Assembly: GCF_030272615.1 (NCBI RefSeq)
Contig: NC_081406.1
Location: 139,091,361 to 139,155,360 of the forward strand
From: Cryptomeria japonica
Taxonomy: Eukaryota; Streptophyta; Pinopsida; Cupressales; Cupressaceae
DNA: 64,000 nt
Reading direction: 5' to 3'
Position 1 is the stretch's first letter, and the number at the start of each line of letters is the position of its first letter. A model generated the notes under the pieces. That model was not told where the DNA came from, made no database searches, and saw only the letters and a list, made by a program, of their open reading frames with translations. The translations under genes were made by a program, and so were the position numbers. Shown in pieces: positions 1-10,098 of this stretch.

Positions 1-155
1 CCATATGACCTTGCCTATATAAGAAGGCCTATATTCATTGTATTGGTTAATCTAGTTGATAATTTGCATATTGATGAGAATAGAGTTTGTTCTTGTCATT
101 CTTTGTCTCTATTTTATACTTTTCATTGTACCCTTGATGTTGGCAAAATCTCACA
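1..155 (+). repeat. Element A 5' LTR (3' part only)
   Basis: Corresponds base for base to 6346-6500. It contains a TATA-like tatataag near position 16 and ends in tctcaca just before the primer binding site. The upstream part of the LTR, about 294 bases, lies left of the window. Confidence 0.92.
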
Positions 156-167
156 TGGTATTAGAGC
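156..167 (+). other. Element A primer binding site, initiator tRNA-Met type
   Basis: tggtattagagc directly abuts the LTR end. The usual plant copia site is tggtatcagagc, complementary to the 3' end of initiator tRNA-Met, so one base differs here (C to T). Confidence 0.88.
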
Positions 168-1729
168 CTATAGGGCTTCATTGATTAGTATTTTGGAGAC
201 ATTTTGGAGGCTTCAATTTTTGGGTTTGGGGATCTTCATTTTTTGGGGGCGTCATACAATGATTTGGACATCACGGTTAAATCTGGGAGGCCATTTCCAT
301 GAATTTCAGCTATAAAGTTGGCCTATTTTGGTGAGAAATTTTTTTTGCCCATTTTGGCTATTATTGTATGGATTTCAAAAAAAAATTGTAAATCATTTTC
401 CGAACAAAAAAAAATTGAAAATATTTTCGAAAAAAAAATTATAATTTTTTTTTCGAAAAAATTAAAAAATATTTTTTGGGGGGTCAGCAGACCCCCCCCC
501 GCGATCCATCATACTGCAGACTTTATCTTTTGCAGGGGCTACAACCCCGCCATCATCTGTGGTCTGCACCGCCGTCCGTGGTCCTCATTCCGACCCGTAC
601 CTCCACCAGTCGCTGGCCCTACTCTGATGACCATGGTCTCTCTCGGTGACTCCCTCGGCAACTTCTCCTTCCTAGCTCCTGGCGACTCCCTAGCTCCTCG
701 TCTCCCCGGCTCTCGGCGACATCCTCCTGCTACACCTGCTGGCCACCGAACGCTGCTACCTCTTCACCCCCACTGTCGGCAGTCCGCCCATTGGCCCGGT
801 CCCGCTGTCGGCAGAGCTCCCGTCGGCCTCTATAGTCTCCCGACACTGCTCTCGACTGTCGACCTTTGGAAACCTCCCACCGACCGACATCCTCCAGCAA
901 TCTTTAAACCGATGAACCCATGTCCACCAAGTGGTAGGCGGCCACTGGCCCGTGGTCAACATCTGTACGCCAGTGCGCGTAGTGCCACACTTTTTTTTTT
1001 TCACTTTGTCAGATCACCATGTGTCATGTCCGTACTGTACGGATGCCGAATGGGTAGGGAGGAAAAATATTTTTGACAGGAAGACGGGTGTCAAATTTTA
1101 GCCCATCATTTGTTGACATCAATGCCACATCAACAGTATTTTGAAATTTTTTGACTCCCTCTTCATTGAGCTTTTTAGTTTTGCAGTTCAACTTTGGAAG
1201 GCCATATCTTGCTCGTTTTTGCTCCTTTTTGGGTGCAATTTTTTATTTTGGTGCATAGGTTTTTCAAAAATTTTGGATTCTCTCAATTGTACCTGTCCAA
1301 TCCTCAATTCTGCAACTTCAAAGGCCTCATTTGATCTCATACGACATCCTTTTCAAGTGCCATTTTTTTTTAAAGTGCATGTCTTTTCGTCTACTTTCAT
1401 AATCTATGATCAGATTTCAGATATTTTGAGTGGAAATTGTACTTTCAAATATTGGTCTTATTTGGCCTATTTGGTACTTGTAAATTGCTTGGATCTTAGT
1501 TTAGATCTCTTGCACTATTAGTTTGAATCTCTTTTGGCCATATTGAGGTAGTTGTAAAATTGAAATCAGAAGTCCACTTTGCCATTTTCTGTAAGTGGCC
1601 CATTGTACACGCACTAAGTATAAAGTGCCAAATCATCACTTTTGGGGGGGTTCTTTGATTGAGTGAATTTGGTGGGGTGTCTTGTGTGATTGTGCCTCTC
1701 TTTCCTTGTGCTCTTTCATTTTTGTTGCA
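168..1729 (+). other. Element A leader with a GC-rich island
   Basis: About 1.56 kb between the PBS and the gag start. The first 320 bases and the last 650 are T-rich and AT-rich. Between about 488 and 1010 lies a sharply GC-rich, CpG-containing block rich in ccg, cga and ctc trinucleotides, flanked by runs of A and C. A 252-codon open frame (318-1076) crosses it, but its composition looks like chance opening of a C-rich strand and it starts inside A-rich leader. I recognise no protein in any frame. Confidence 0.7.
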
Positions 1730-2730
1730 ATGAGTCCTCATAAATTTCTACCTTTAACTCCACATAATTATGCATCATGGAAAATTAAAGTATGGAGCAA
1801 ATTAATGGAAAAAGGTCTCACACATTACATAGATGGAACAATAGCAGCAACATCCGATCCTAAGGATGATCCTAATGCTCAGTTAGAATGGCTCACTAAG
1901 AATTGCATGCTCTTGAAACTTTGTGCAAGTATGTATCAAATGACCTCATCTTTCATATTGAGAAGTGTACTACCATCAAAGATACTTGGGATATGTTTTA
2001 GAAATTGTATGGTCAAGTTGATAAAATCAAAGGTTACAAATTTGACAATGAGCTCACCAACTTGGATCCCAAAATTTTTGATACAATACAAGATTATGTC
2101 ACCGAAGAAAATGAGCTAAGAGAAAAGCTTAAGGATTATGGAATTGACAAAAAAGATGCTTAGTTGATATTCAACTTGTTGGACAAGCTTGCACCAGAAT
2201 ATGCAGCATTTGTGTCTAGCTTCCAAACTCATCGTTTGACAATGGGGAGTTCCTATGTTATGCCTTCATTTGATGCTTTCACATAAATGTTGATGTTGGA
2301 ACAATCTAAATTATTGAATATGTGGCTTCTCAAGTCTTCAAAGTCCAAGGCTTTGGTAGCTAATCAAGGGAATCAAGGAAGTCAAGGCAAAGATTCTAAG
2401 AAGAAGAAGCAGCACTCTAAGTCAAAGCCACAGTAGGAAAAAGGACAATCATCCTCTCCATCACAAGGTGATTTTTCATCCTCTTCCAAGAAGGGGACAC
2501 CACCTAAGAAGGATAAACCAACTTGTGCATATTGCAAGAAGTATGGTCATGATGAGCATCGATGCCACACCAAGCAAGTTGATGAGTTAACTAATCTTCT
2601 TAAGAAAAACAATATCAATTTGCCATTCGCCTACACAAAGAACGATTCCACTCCTTCCTCTTCCTCACATTCTAAGGGAAAAGGGCAAGCATTTGTGGCT
2701 ACAACAGGTTCTTCACAGCAGTGGATACTT
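1730..2730 (+). pseudogene. gag: Element A gag (copia type), broken
   Basis: Starts at an ATG at 1730. The N-terminal part reads as a copia gag polyprotein (PHNYASWKIKVWSKLMEKGL near residue 10), the capsid that packages element RNA in cytoplasmic particles. A frameshift falls near 1910, after which the frame continues with coil-rich and Ser/Lys-rich sequence. A CCHC zinc knuckle, CAYCKKYGHDEHRC, is encoded near 2524-2565, and this fixes the end of gag. In-frame stops at about 2161, 2284 and 2436 are TAG or TAA at places where Gln is expected. Confidence 0.85.
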
Positions 2731-3990
2731 GACTTGGGTGCCTCATATCACATGGGTTCTACAAAGGAGTAGTATTCTTCATTGGAGACATCTAAGGTAC
2801 CTCACATTTACATAGGTGATGATACACAAGTAGAAGTTGAAGGGAAAGGTTCAGTTGACATGGATGATGGAACATTTGAGAATGTTCTCTATGTTCCTAA
2901 CTTGTCTACCAACCTTCTCTCTATCTACCAAATCATTCACTATGGGAATGGGAAAAAGGTTGAGTTTACACTAGATTTAGTTATTGTAAAGGAACTTGAT
3001 GATGATGCCTTGGTAGCAGTGGGACAAGTCAATGACAACTCAAGGCTTTATTCATTCTCCCACTTTGTGCCAAGTTCACCTTCTAGGGCCTTTCTTACTC
3101 ATTCAAATTTTGAAAGTAAGCTATGGCATGAGCGGTTTGGTCACCTCAACTACAACTATCTTCAACAGCTCAACACTAAAGACATGGTCACAAGTCTACC
3201 TCGAATCAATTTTTCAGAGGGTGTATGTTTAGGTTGTTCCATGGGCAAGCATCCCGAGGAGAAGTTTGATAAGGGGAAATCTTGGAGAGCTTTGGAAGTT
3301 CTTCAACTTGTTCATAGTGATGTAGCACCTTCATTTAACAAGGCCTACTATGTCCTCACCTTCATTAATGACTACTCTCGATTCACTTGGGTCTACTTTC
3401 TCATTCATAAGAGTGAAGTATTTGACAAATTTTAGGACTTCAAGATTCGTGTGGAGAAGCAATCTAGGAAAGTGGTCAAGATTCTTTGTATAGATAATGG
3501 AAGGGAATATGTGAACAAGAGACTTGAGGATTTTTGTACATTTGAGGGGATTGATCTTCAGCATTCTGTTGCATACACTCCATAGCAGAACAGAGTTGTA
3601 GAACACAAGAATAGAACTCTCAAAGAAATGGCTAGTTGTATGATACATGCACATTCTCTTGATCCCGCCTTTTGAGCAGAGGCTATCAGTTGTGCCACAA
3701 ACATCCAAAATCAGGTTCCTCACAAAGCTTTGCAAGGTATTACTCCTTTTGAGGCTTGGGCTGGTAGGAAACCAATTGTTAAACATTTTAGAGTCTGTGG
3801 GTGTCCACCATGGGCTCGCATACCTCCACAGAAATGCAAGGCATTGGAACCTTAGAGTTCGTCCTTGCATATTTGTTGGATATCTTGAGGGTGTTAAGGC
3901 ATATAGATTGATGGATCCTGAGACACATGAGGTGTTTATTGAGAGGAGTGTTCACTTTGAGGAAATCTCTCCTAGCTTAGCCTCTCTACC
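2700..3990 (+). pseudogene. pol: Element A protease, GAG-pre-integrase and integrase, broken
   Basis: The protease core reads WILDLGASYHM near 2722, where the family has D-S-G-A, so the active-site Ser is replaced by Leu. A long open stretch (2782-3435) carries the GAG-pre-integrase motif LWHERFGHLNYNYL and a C-x2-C pair (CLGC), followed by the integrase core with HSDV and FINDYSRFTWVYF. The later core includes IDNGREY and a degenerate PxQNRVVEHKNRTLKEM, and the C-terminal part includes ARIPPQKCKALE. Stops are mainly TAG (for example at 3433 and 3583), with frameshifts near 3850. The enzyme would insert element cDNA into chromosomes; this copy cannot make it. Confidence 0.88.
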
Positions 3991-4289
3991 TCCTCCACCT
4001 TCCTCCATTGTGGATAATGATGCTAGTGATTAAGATGACAAGACTCCTTCAACTCTGACTCGCAGGATTACACCTTCATAGGGTCCACTTGCAATTGAGG
4101 AGCCTCATTCTCCACCTCCACCTAGACCTCGTTGGGCTCAATAGACACTTGAGTTTGTGGGTTCTCTTGTTGGGGATCCTTCAGATACATGGAGAACTCT
4201 ATCATAGCATCAGGATCTTCCGCATGCATTCATTGCTACTGCTTCTAATCCATAGACATTCGAGAAGCATCAGGGGATCCTGAGTGGGA

Positions 4290-5000
4290 CCAAGCTATGG
4301 AGGAAGAGTATAGTTCCTTGATGAGGAGCAACACATGAGATTTAGTCCATCTCCCTAAGGGGAGAAAGATGGTTCAATGTAAATGGATCTATCGGACCAA
4401 GTTTGCAGCGGATGGTAGTGTGGATAAGTATAAGGCTCAGCTTGTTGTGAAAGGTTTCTCACAAGTTGCAGGTGTTGACTATACTGAGACCTTTGTGCCC
4501 GTAGTCAAGATGAACTCCATTCGCTTGACACTTGCTATTGTTGTAGCTCATGGTTGTGTTGTACATCAGATGGATGTGAAGAGTTCTTTTCTTCATGGTG
4601 ATCTTGATTAGGAGATTTATATGGGGCAGCCATAGGGTTTCATCCAGAATACTTCCTTAGTTTGCAGACTAAGGAAATCTCTCTATTGCCTTAAGCAAGC
4701 CCCTAGGGATTGGTATGCCAAGATAGATTCCTTTCTTCTCTCAACAGGGTTCACCAGATGTCATTTTGATCCGAATGTCTACATTTTGCGATAGGATGAC
4801 TCTTACTTGATACTTGTGCTCTATGTTGATGATTTGATCATTATAGGGAGTACCGCATCCATCATTAGTAGGGTCAAATCTACTTTGCATGATAGATTTG
4901 GTATGACTGACTTGGGTCTTTTGCACTACTTTCTCGGGATAGAGATTTCACAGTAACCTTCCAGGATTACACTATCACAGCCCAAGTATGCTCTTGATTT
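4290..5000 (+). pseudogene. pol: Element A reverse transcriptase, broken
   Basis: Reads as copia reverse transcriptase (RVT_2): VQCKWIYRTKFAADGSVDKY, then FVPVVKMNSIRLTLAIV, then HQMDVKSSFLHGDL, then the catalytic LYVDDLI, with YVDD encoded at 4822-4833 and both Asp residues intact. Stops interrupt it at about 4609, 4633 and 4793, mostly TAG where Gln is expected. The region between integrase and RT (about 3990-4290) is a poorly conserved Pro/Ser-rich linker. Confidence 0.9.
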
Positions 5001-5778
5001 ACTTGCACGCTTTCATATGGTTGATTGTAAGCCTGCACTGACTCCCTTTCTTTCAGGAGTCAAGCTTGAGGCTCAATGTTCTTCTCCACCAGTTGATGCC
5101 ACTTTGTATTGTCAAATTGTGGGTAGTCTCATCTATTTGACTCATACACACCCTTATATTTCACTTGCGGTTGGCATGGTTTCCCGCTTCATGAAGGAAC
5201 CTCATGAGCTTCATTGGAAAGCTGCCAAACACATTCTCCACTACATCTAGGGTACACATCACTATGGGATTCACTATGCAGTAGGCACAGGACTTCACTT
5301 GGTTGGTTACACAGACTCCAATTAGGTTGGCAATCTTGATGATCGTAAGTCTACTTCCGGTTACAGTTTTCACCTTGGTTTAGGCCCCATTTGTTGGCAG
5401 AGCACGAAGAAACATGCTATTTCTCTTTCTTCAACTGAGGCTGAGTATCAAGGAGCTATTAACGCAGCGACTAAGACCATTTGGCTTCAGCAGATTCTCA
5501 CAGAGTTTGGGTTCACCACTCCACGACCCACAGTTCTACATTGCGACAATCAGAGTGCTATTGCAATCTTGAAGAACCCGGTCTAGCACCAGCAGACCAA
5601 ACACATCAAGATTCATATGCACTATATCTAAGAGCTGATTCATGAGCAGGTCATTGATTTGCAGTATTGTCCTATAGTGGAGCAGGTTGCAGACATATTC
5701 ACCAAACCTTTCACCGAGAGTATGTTCCAGCAGTTGCGAGCTCTCTTGGGGGTGCGAGATGTGTCATTAGGGGGTTAG
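5000..5778 (+). pseudogene. pol: Element A RNase H and end of pol, broken
   Basis: Continues from RT with VGSLIYLTHTHPYISLAVGM and HWKAAKHILHYI, then the RNase H block with SSTEAEYQGA-type sequence (read as SLSSTEAEYQGAINAATKT near 5426) and LHCDNQSAIAILKNP. The frame closes with TKPFTESMFQQLRALLGV and a TAG at 5776-5778. Several in-frame stops (near 5248, 5323, 5584 and 5629) make it a pseudogene. Confidence 0.88.
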
Positions 5779-6051
5779 TTGACTTCTCCTTCCTCTCTTA
5801 TGGGTGGGACTTTTTCCTCTTTGAGGTTTTGTCCTTCTTCTTTGAGAGTCTTTTGTGCATTCATCTCTCTTTTGGGGGGGAGTTTTTTCCCACTGGGTTT
5901 TCTCCCTTTCTCTGTGTGTGAGAGATTGTATTGCATAGTTTTGCTTGCATTTTCATATTGTACATGGGTACCTATCATGGCCTAGTAGCTGGGACCCATC
6001 TTGCATTGTTGACTTGAGTCTTCATTCCTCTAAGTTGCACTTAAGGGGAGG
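5779..6051 (+). other. Element A 3' untranslated region and polypurine tract
   Basis: Non-coding T-rich stretch after the pol stop, ending in the purine-rich ttaaggggaggtg at 6041-6053, which overlaps the LTR start by two bases and would prime plus-strand DNA synthesis. Confidence 0.75.
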
Positions 6052-6500
6052 TGTTGGTGTAAATAAATATCCATTATGGATATTATTACACTTTACTTAA
6101 GTTAACTTAGGATAATGCATCTCTTCGTAGTTTGGATTTGAGACACTTAGGGAAGTGTGCACATAGGGATAGAGCTTGTAGGAAAAATTCCACCTTTTGT
6201 GGTCTTATTTTGCTGTTACACTCCACATTTGGTGGGTCACCCACCTCTTGTGGAATATTATATTATTTCTCCTACCTACCCCTAGTATTTCTTACCCACC
6301 CTTGTTTCTCATTGAGCCACATGTCATGATTGTGTGCTCATACATCCATATGGCCTTGCCTATATAAGCATGCTTGTATTCATTGTATTGGTTAATCCAG
6401 TTGATCATTTGCATATTGATGAGTATACAATTTGTTCTTGTCATTCTTTGTCTCTATTTTAGACTTTTCATTGTGCCCTTGATCTTGGCAAAATCTCACA
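6052..6500 (+). repeat. Element A 3' LTR
   Basis: 449 bp, starts TGTTGGTG and ends TCTCACA (TG...CA). It contains cctatataag near 6356, a likely TATA box at the same place as in the 5' copy. Confidence 0.93.
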
Positions 6501-7200
6501 AATTTCAAATCATTAAATTCACATTTTCCCCAAATCTGAATTTCAGTTAATTTCATTTGCATCTCAACATTCAAATGACCAAATTCAAATCCAAATTGAA
6601 AATGAAAATCAAATTCAATTTCAAATTCCTAAAACACATGCTAAAATCAGAACTGATTGATCAAATCGGTTGTCTAATTAGTTAACTCAGTTAACTCATC
6701 AATCAATCCAGTCAACTAATCCATCTATTCAATCCACTGATCAATCAATGGAGTTCACTCTTGAATCAATCCAGTTGACTACTCAATCAAAAGTTAACAA
6801 ATCAGTCAATTGAGTTCACTAATCAGTCTAAATCAGTTATCTCTCAATCAACACTTGAGTTCAAATTCTCACCCCCTTTGTGTTGAAAATATAAATTCAA
6901 CCTCTTTTCTCATTTCAATCTAGAATCAGAGAATCAAAGAATCACAGTCTTCAAAATTGTTGTCTATCTTATGTAGGAAATCAAGTGCAATACCTGAGAG
7001 CCACCTACATCAACAACAATGGAGAAGAACAATGAAATCCTTGCTAAGTCAATTGAGGGAGTCTTAGATAGATTATTTCAATTCAATTGATGATTGCATT
7101 ATTTCATTATTATTTAGGAGTAATAATTAGATTTAGAGTTGTGATTTGCTGTTTGATAATCTGATTAATGAAATTTATGCCTATTTATTGTCTAATAACA
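6501..7200 (+). repeat. Element B 5' LTR (right part, after the copia A insertion)
   Basis: Aligns along its whole length with 28394-29048 and ends in tctaataaca. Compared with the 3' copy it carries a short extra segment near 7055-7085. The stretch 6640-6860 is an array of degenerate units built from aatcaat, gttaact and agtcaac, containing several TTGAC cores. Confidence 0.9.
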
Positions 7201-7202
7201 TT

Positions 7203-7220
7203 TGGTGAACCTGACGTGAA
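7203..7220 (+). other. Element B putative primer binding site
   Basis: tggtgaacctgacgtgaa begins two bases after the LTR end. TGG at this place fits complementarity to a tRNA CCA end. I cannot name the tRNA with certainty; it is not the initiator Met site used by A, C and E. Confidence 0.65.
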
Positions 7221-7291
7221 TACACTCTGATCTTTATGTTTTGTTTTGACATGTTTTACAGATCCGTATGTGCATAGGAAATTGGACGCCG

Positions 7292-7990
7292 CAATTGAAT
7301 ACGTAGAAATTTGCAATTGCTGATATCATATTGCAATTGCTCTAACATCATATCGCAATTGATCAGACAGGATATCACAATTGCTTAAGTAGATCACAAT
7401 TGCTCTAAAAGATTGCCAATTAATAAATTCTTGTGTCATTTTTGCATGATTTTGTCTTGCGCATCTAACTTTGAAATTTTTTCAAATTTTGTTAAAGTTA
7501 ATTTCTGCATATAAAATGTATCTTATCCAATGGCAGGAAAGGTGAGATTTTGAATTTTAGGTGCAAGAAAGGAAAATCAGAATATAAGACAACAAAAGTC
7601 TTATTAGAGGCTTTTAAACGCTGAAAGGGAGCTCCATGAGATCAAAGAAAAAGAGGAGATCACTCACTATCATAGAACCATTCATAATTTTCTAACCAAG
7701 TACAAATTCTTTGATGAAATCAATGTGTTGGTTCACATAGTGTGGAACAATATCATTGCAGAATAACCCTTCTATATTCTTTCTTTTTCTTCTATTTTTT
7801 TGTTAAAAGTTCAAAAAATTCAAAAAAAAAAGAAGAAAAAAAAGAAGTTGCAATTGCTATCACATCATATCGCAATTGATCAGTCATCATGTCACAATTT
7901 CTTACATAGTAATTCACAATTGATGGTTTATCATATCGTATTTGATATGATATCAGTTCGCATTTGATTAGTAATTCAGTCGCATTTGAT
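7292..7990 (+). repeat. CAATTG-motif cluster 1 (upstream of element B gag)
   Basis: Nine CAATTG hexamers (7292, 7314, 7334, 7356, 7378, 7397, 7851, 7873, 7917), plus near-matches such as ttcgcatttgat and gtcgcatttgat at 7957-7990. The consensus is roughly YCRCAWTTGAT. Units are 16-24 bp apart in two blocks, at 7290-7405 and 7850-7990. The stretch between them has no recognised coding sequence. Confidence 0.8.
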
Positions 7991-10098
7991 AGATTCAATT
8001 TTATTTTTTTTGTTCTGTCGCAGTTCTAGTTTTTACTAGGATATCTTTTTGTCTGTTAAAAGATAGAACTCTGTAACCTAAAAATTAGGCTAGATAGCCC
8101 ATCATGTGTTGAATAACGTTATCTTTTCTATAGGGTTAGAGTAAAAATATTTCCTTTTGGTGCTTTACTAAAGAACAAAACAACTTTCATCATTTCTATG
8201 CTGGTTAAAATGAACACCATGTCTGTGTGGAGCTACATCTCCACTTAGAATAGAAAATCATTGCAATGAAGGGATAAAAAAAGAACATTGTCTTTTGTGT
8301 CTTTGAAGGGATAGGTATTATGCTCTCCCCTTCAATGGGTAATAAAAAATCCAGACTCTCTTCTTTCATTCTTTCCTTTGTGTTTTGCAATTAAATCCTT
8401 TAGAGGGCCTGCCCTCCCGAATTTCCCTTAGGGCGCCATTAAGGCCGGTGAGAGGGGAACAACCTAAGTGGTCAATGAATAAAGCCAAGTAATCCAAGCC
8501 ACTGTAATCAAATGTATATGTGATGAAAATCATGTGCGATGAGTATTACATGTTGTCACAACAGCGTTATGCCTCCATTAGTGCCTATACGATACGTTAA
8601 AATCTATAGAGTGTAACCTATACAGACTGGGAGACCTCCCTCAATGGAGTGTAAAACACTGCTGATTGTGACCACTTGAACGAAACCCTATCTAAACACC
8701 ATAGAAATTAGAAGCCAAGATGAGTCACTAACTAGACACTTGTTTTATCACAATGCAAGGGTGGGGAAGAATCTTCCCCCAAGACACTCACCATAAATCT
8801 CCCAAGATAACGGGCCAATTGAGGAGCAATCTTGTTTGGTCTAATTTTAGGAAAAAAGGCAAAACAATGGGCGCACCCTAGGGTGTGACAGAGTTGTTTG
8901 AGCTAAAGGAGTCTCACGATGTGGGTTGTGATAATACTTGTGACCTTTTGACATTAGGAGAGTCTGTCTGATATTGAATTGCCCAAATACAACAAAAACA
9001 AAATGGGGTCTTGAAAAAGATTCCAACATTCATGGAAATCTAAAAAACTTTCCTAAACAATTTCTATATTCATGGTTTTATTCTTTTTGATGTGACTACT
9101 GTGTCCTTTGCTATACTTCAACAAATTCAAAACATTGGAAGATACAAATCAAAACAAAGTCAAAACTTTCAGTCTCCAAAAAGATCAAAATTTCAAACAA
9201 AGACAAGTTTCAACAATGTCAAAACCAAACCTTTTTGCACAAATTCAAAGATGATGAGCATGTTACTTTCAAGTGACCATAGGTTCTAGATATTCAATTT
9301 ATGTAGAGGTTCCATTAGAATCATCATGTAAAGTCTTCACACAAGTCATTTCACCAAATTGTCTTAAGGTTAGTGTTGCATTAGATTATAGGAATCATAC
9401 CTAAGTCCATGGGTATTAGAGGAGATGGAGAATTCCCATTTGAACAACAAAATCTTGGGCCAAACAATGACCAACTACAAATAATTGATGGCTTAGATAA
9501 CCTCACTTGGGAAGTAAGAGTCAATCATGTCCAATATGATATAATTGAGGCTGTCATAGATGATGAAATCCAAAAGTTTGTTTGTTTCGATGAAAAACTA
9601 AGGAAAAAGATACAAAGAGTAGCCTAGAAAGAAGCCATTAGACAATTGGTAGAGAAAACCATAGCAACATTCCTCAAACCATGTTAGAAGAGATAATCAT
9701 TTTAGGTATCATTCATTCATTTCTAGAGTCTGTATTGTCTGCAAAGTAGTCTTCAACACATGGGTCTAAAAGGAAATGATCAATTCCCATTTGAACAACT
9801 CGATCTTGGGGCAAACAACGTTCAATTATAAATAATTGATGGCTTAAATATCCTTGCTGAAGAATTGATAATTGATCAAAACCAATACGACATAGTTCAC
9901 TGTCATAGATGAAGAAGTTCAAAAATCAATACAGATAACAAGTCATCATTAAAATATCACATTGTCTTCATTTTAGGAAGTCATAGAAGCATATTTAGTT
10001 GCATTTAACAGAGTCTTGCATAAACATCTTAGAGAGTCAAGATCGCTTCGAAGCAATATTCATGCCATTAATGTGTGCTCAAAAGGCAAAAAATAAAA
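7991..10098 (+). other. Element B leader with a duplicated ORF1-like segment
   Basis: About 2.1 kb of mostly non-coding leader. Two diverged copies of one segment occur 351 bp apart, starting at ATG 9409 and ATG 9760. Both encode a Gly-rich start followed by F-P-F-E-Q and LG-NN--Q--IIDGL, ending in a YDI...VIDDE-type stretch. The first copy is open for 72 codons and the second is broken by stops. Long leaders with an extra upstream ORF are known in the Ogre/Tat group, so this could be an ORF1 remnant; that is inference. Confidence 0.5.

Larger units (their letters stand above)
1..6500 (+). mobile_element. Element A: Ty1/copia LTR retrotransposon, left end cut by the window
   Basis: Copia-type element with order LTR, PBS, gag, protease, integrase, reverse transcriptase, RNase H, PPT, LTR. 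Integrase before reverse transcriptase defines Ty1/copia. The first 155 bases match the last 155 of the 3' LTR without gaps, with about 13 mismatches (roughly 8%), so the insertion is old. It interrupts the 5' LTR of element B: the sequence directly after the 3' LTR (6501 onward) continues as B's LTR, which can be matched to the uninterrupted copy at about 28394. The target duplication cannot be tested because the left flank is outside the window. Confidence 0.95.

Noticed and set aside
318-1076. 252-codon plus-strand open frame near the left end
   Set aside because: It begins in A-rich leader and runs through a C-rich block; no conserved motif, and it lies wholly inside the copia A leader.
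3331-3870. 179-codon minus-strand open frame opposite copia A integrase
   Set aside because: The plus strand carries clear integrase motifs; this is an antisense shadow.
7792-7998. Minus-strand 68-codon frame across CAATTG cluster 1
   Set aside because: Produced by the repeated motif; no conservation with the reading of cluster 2.
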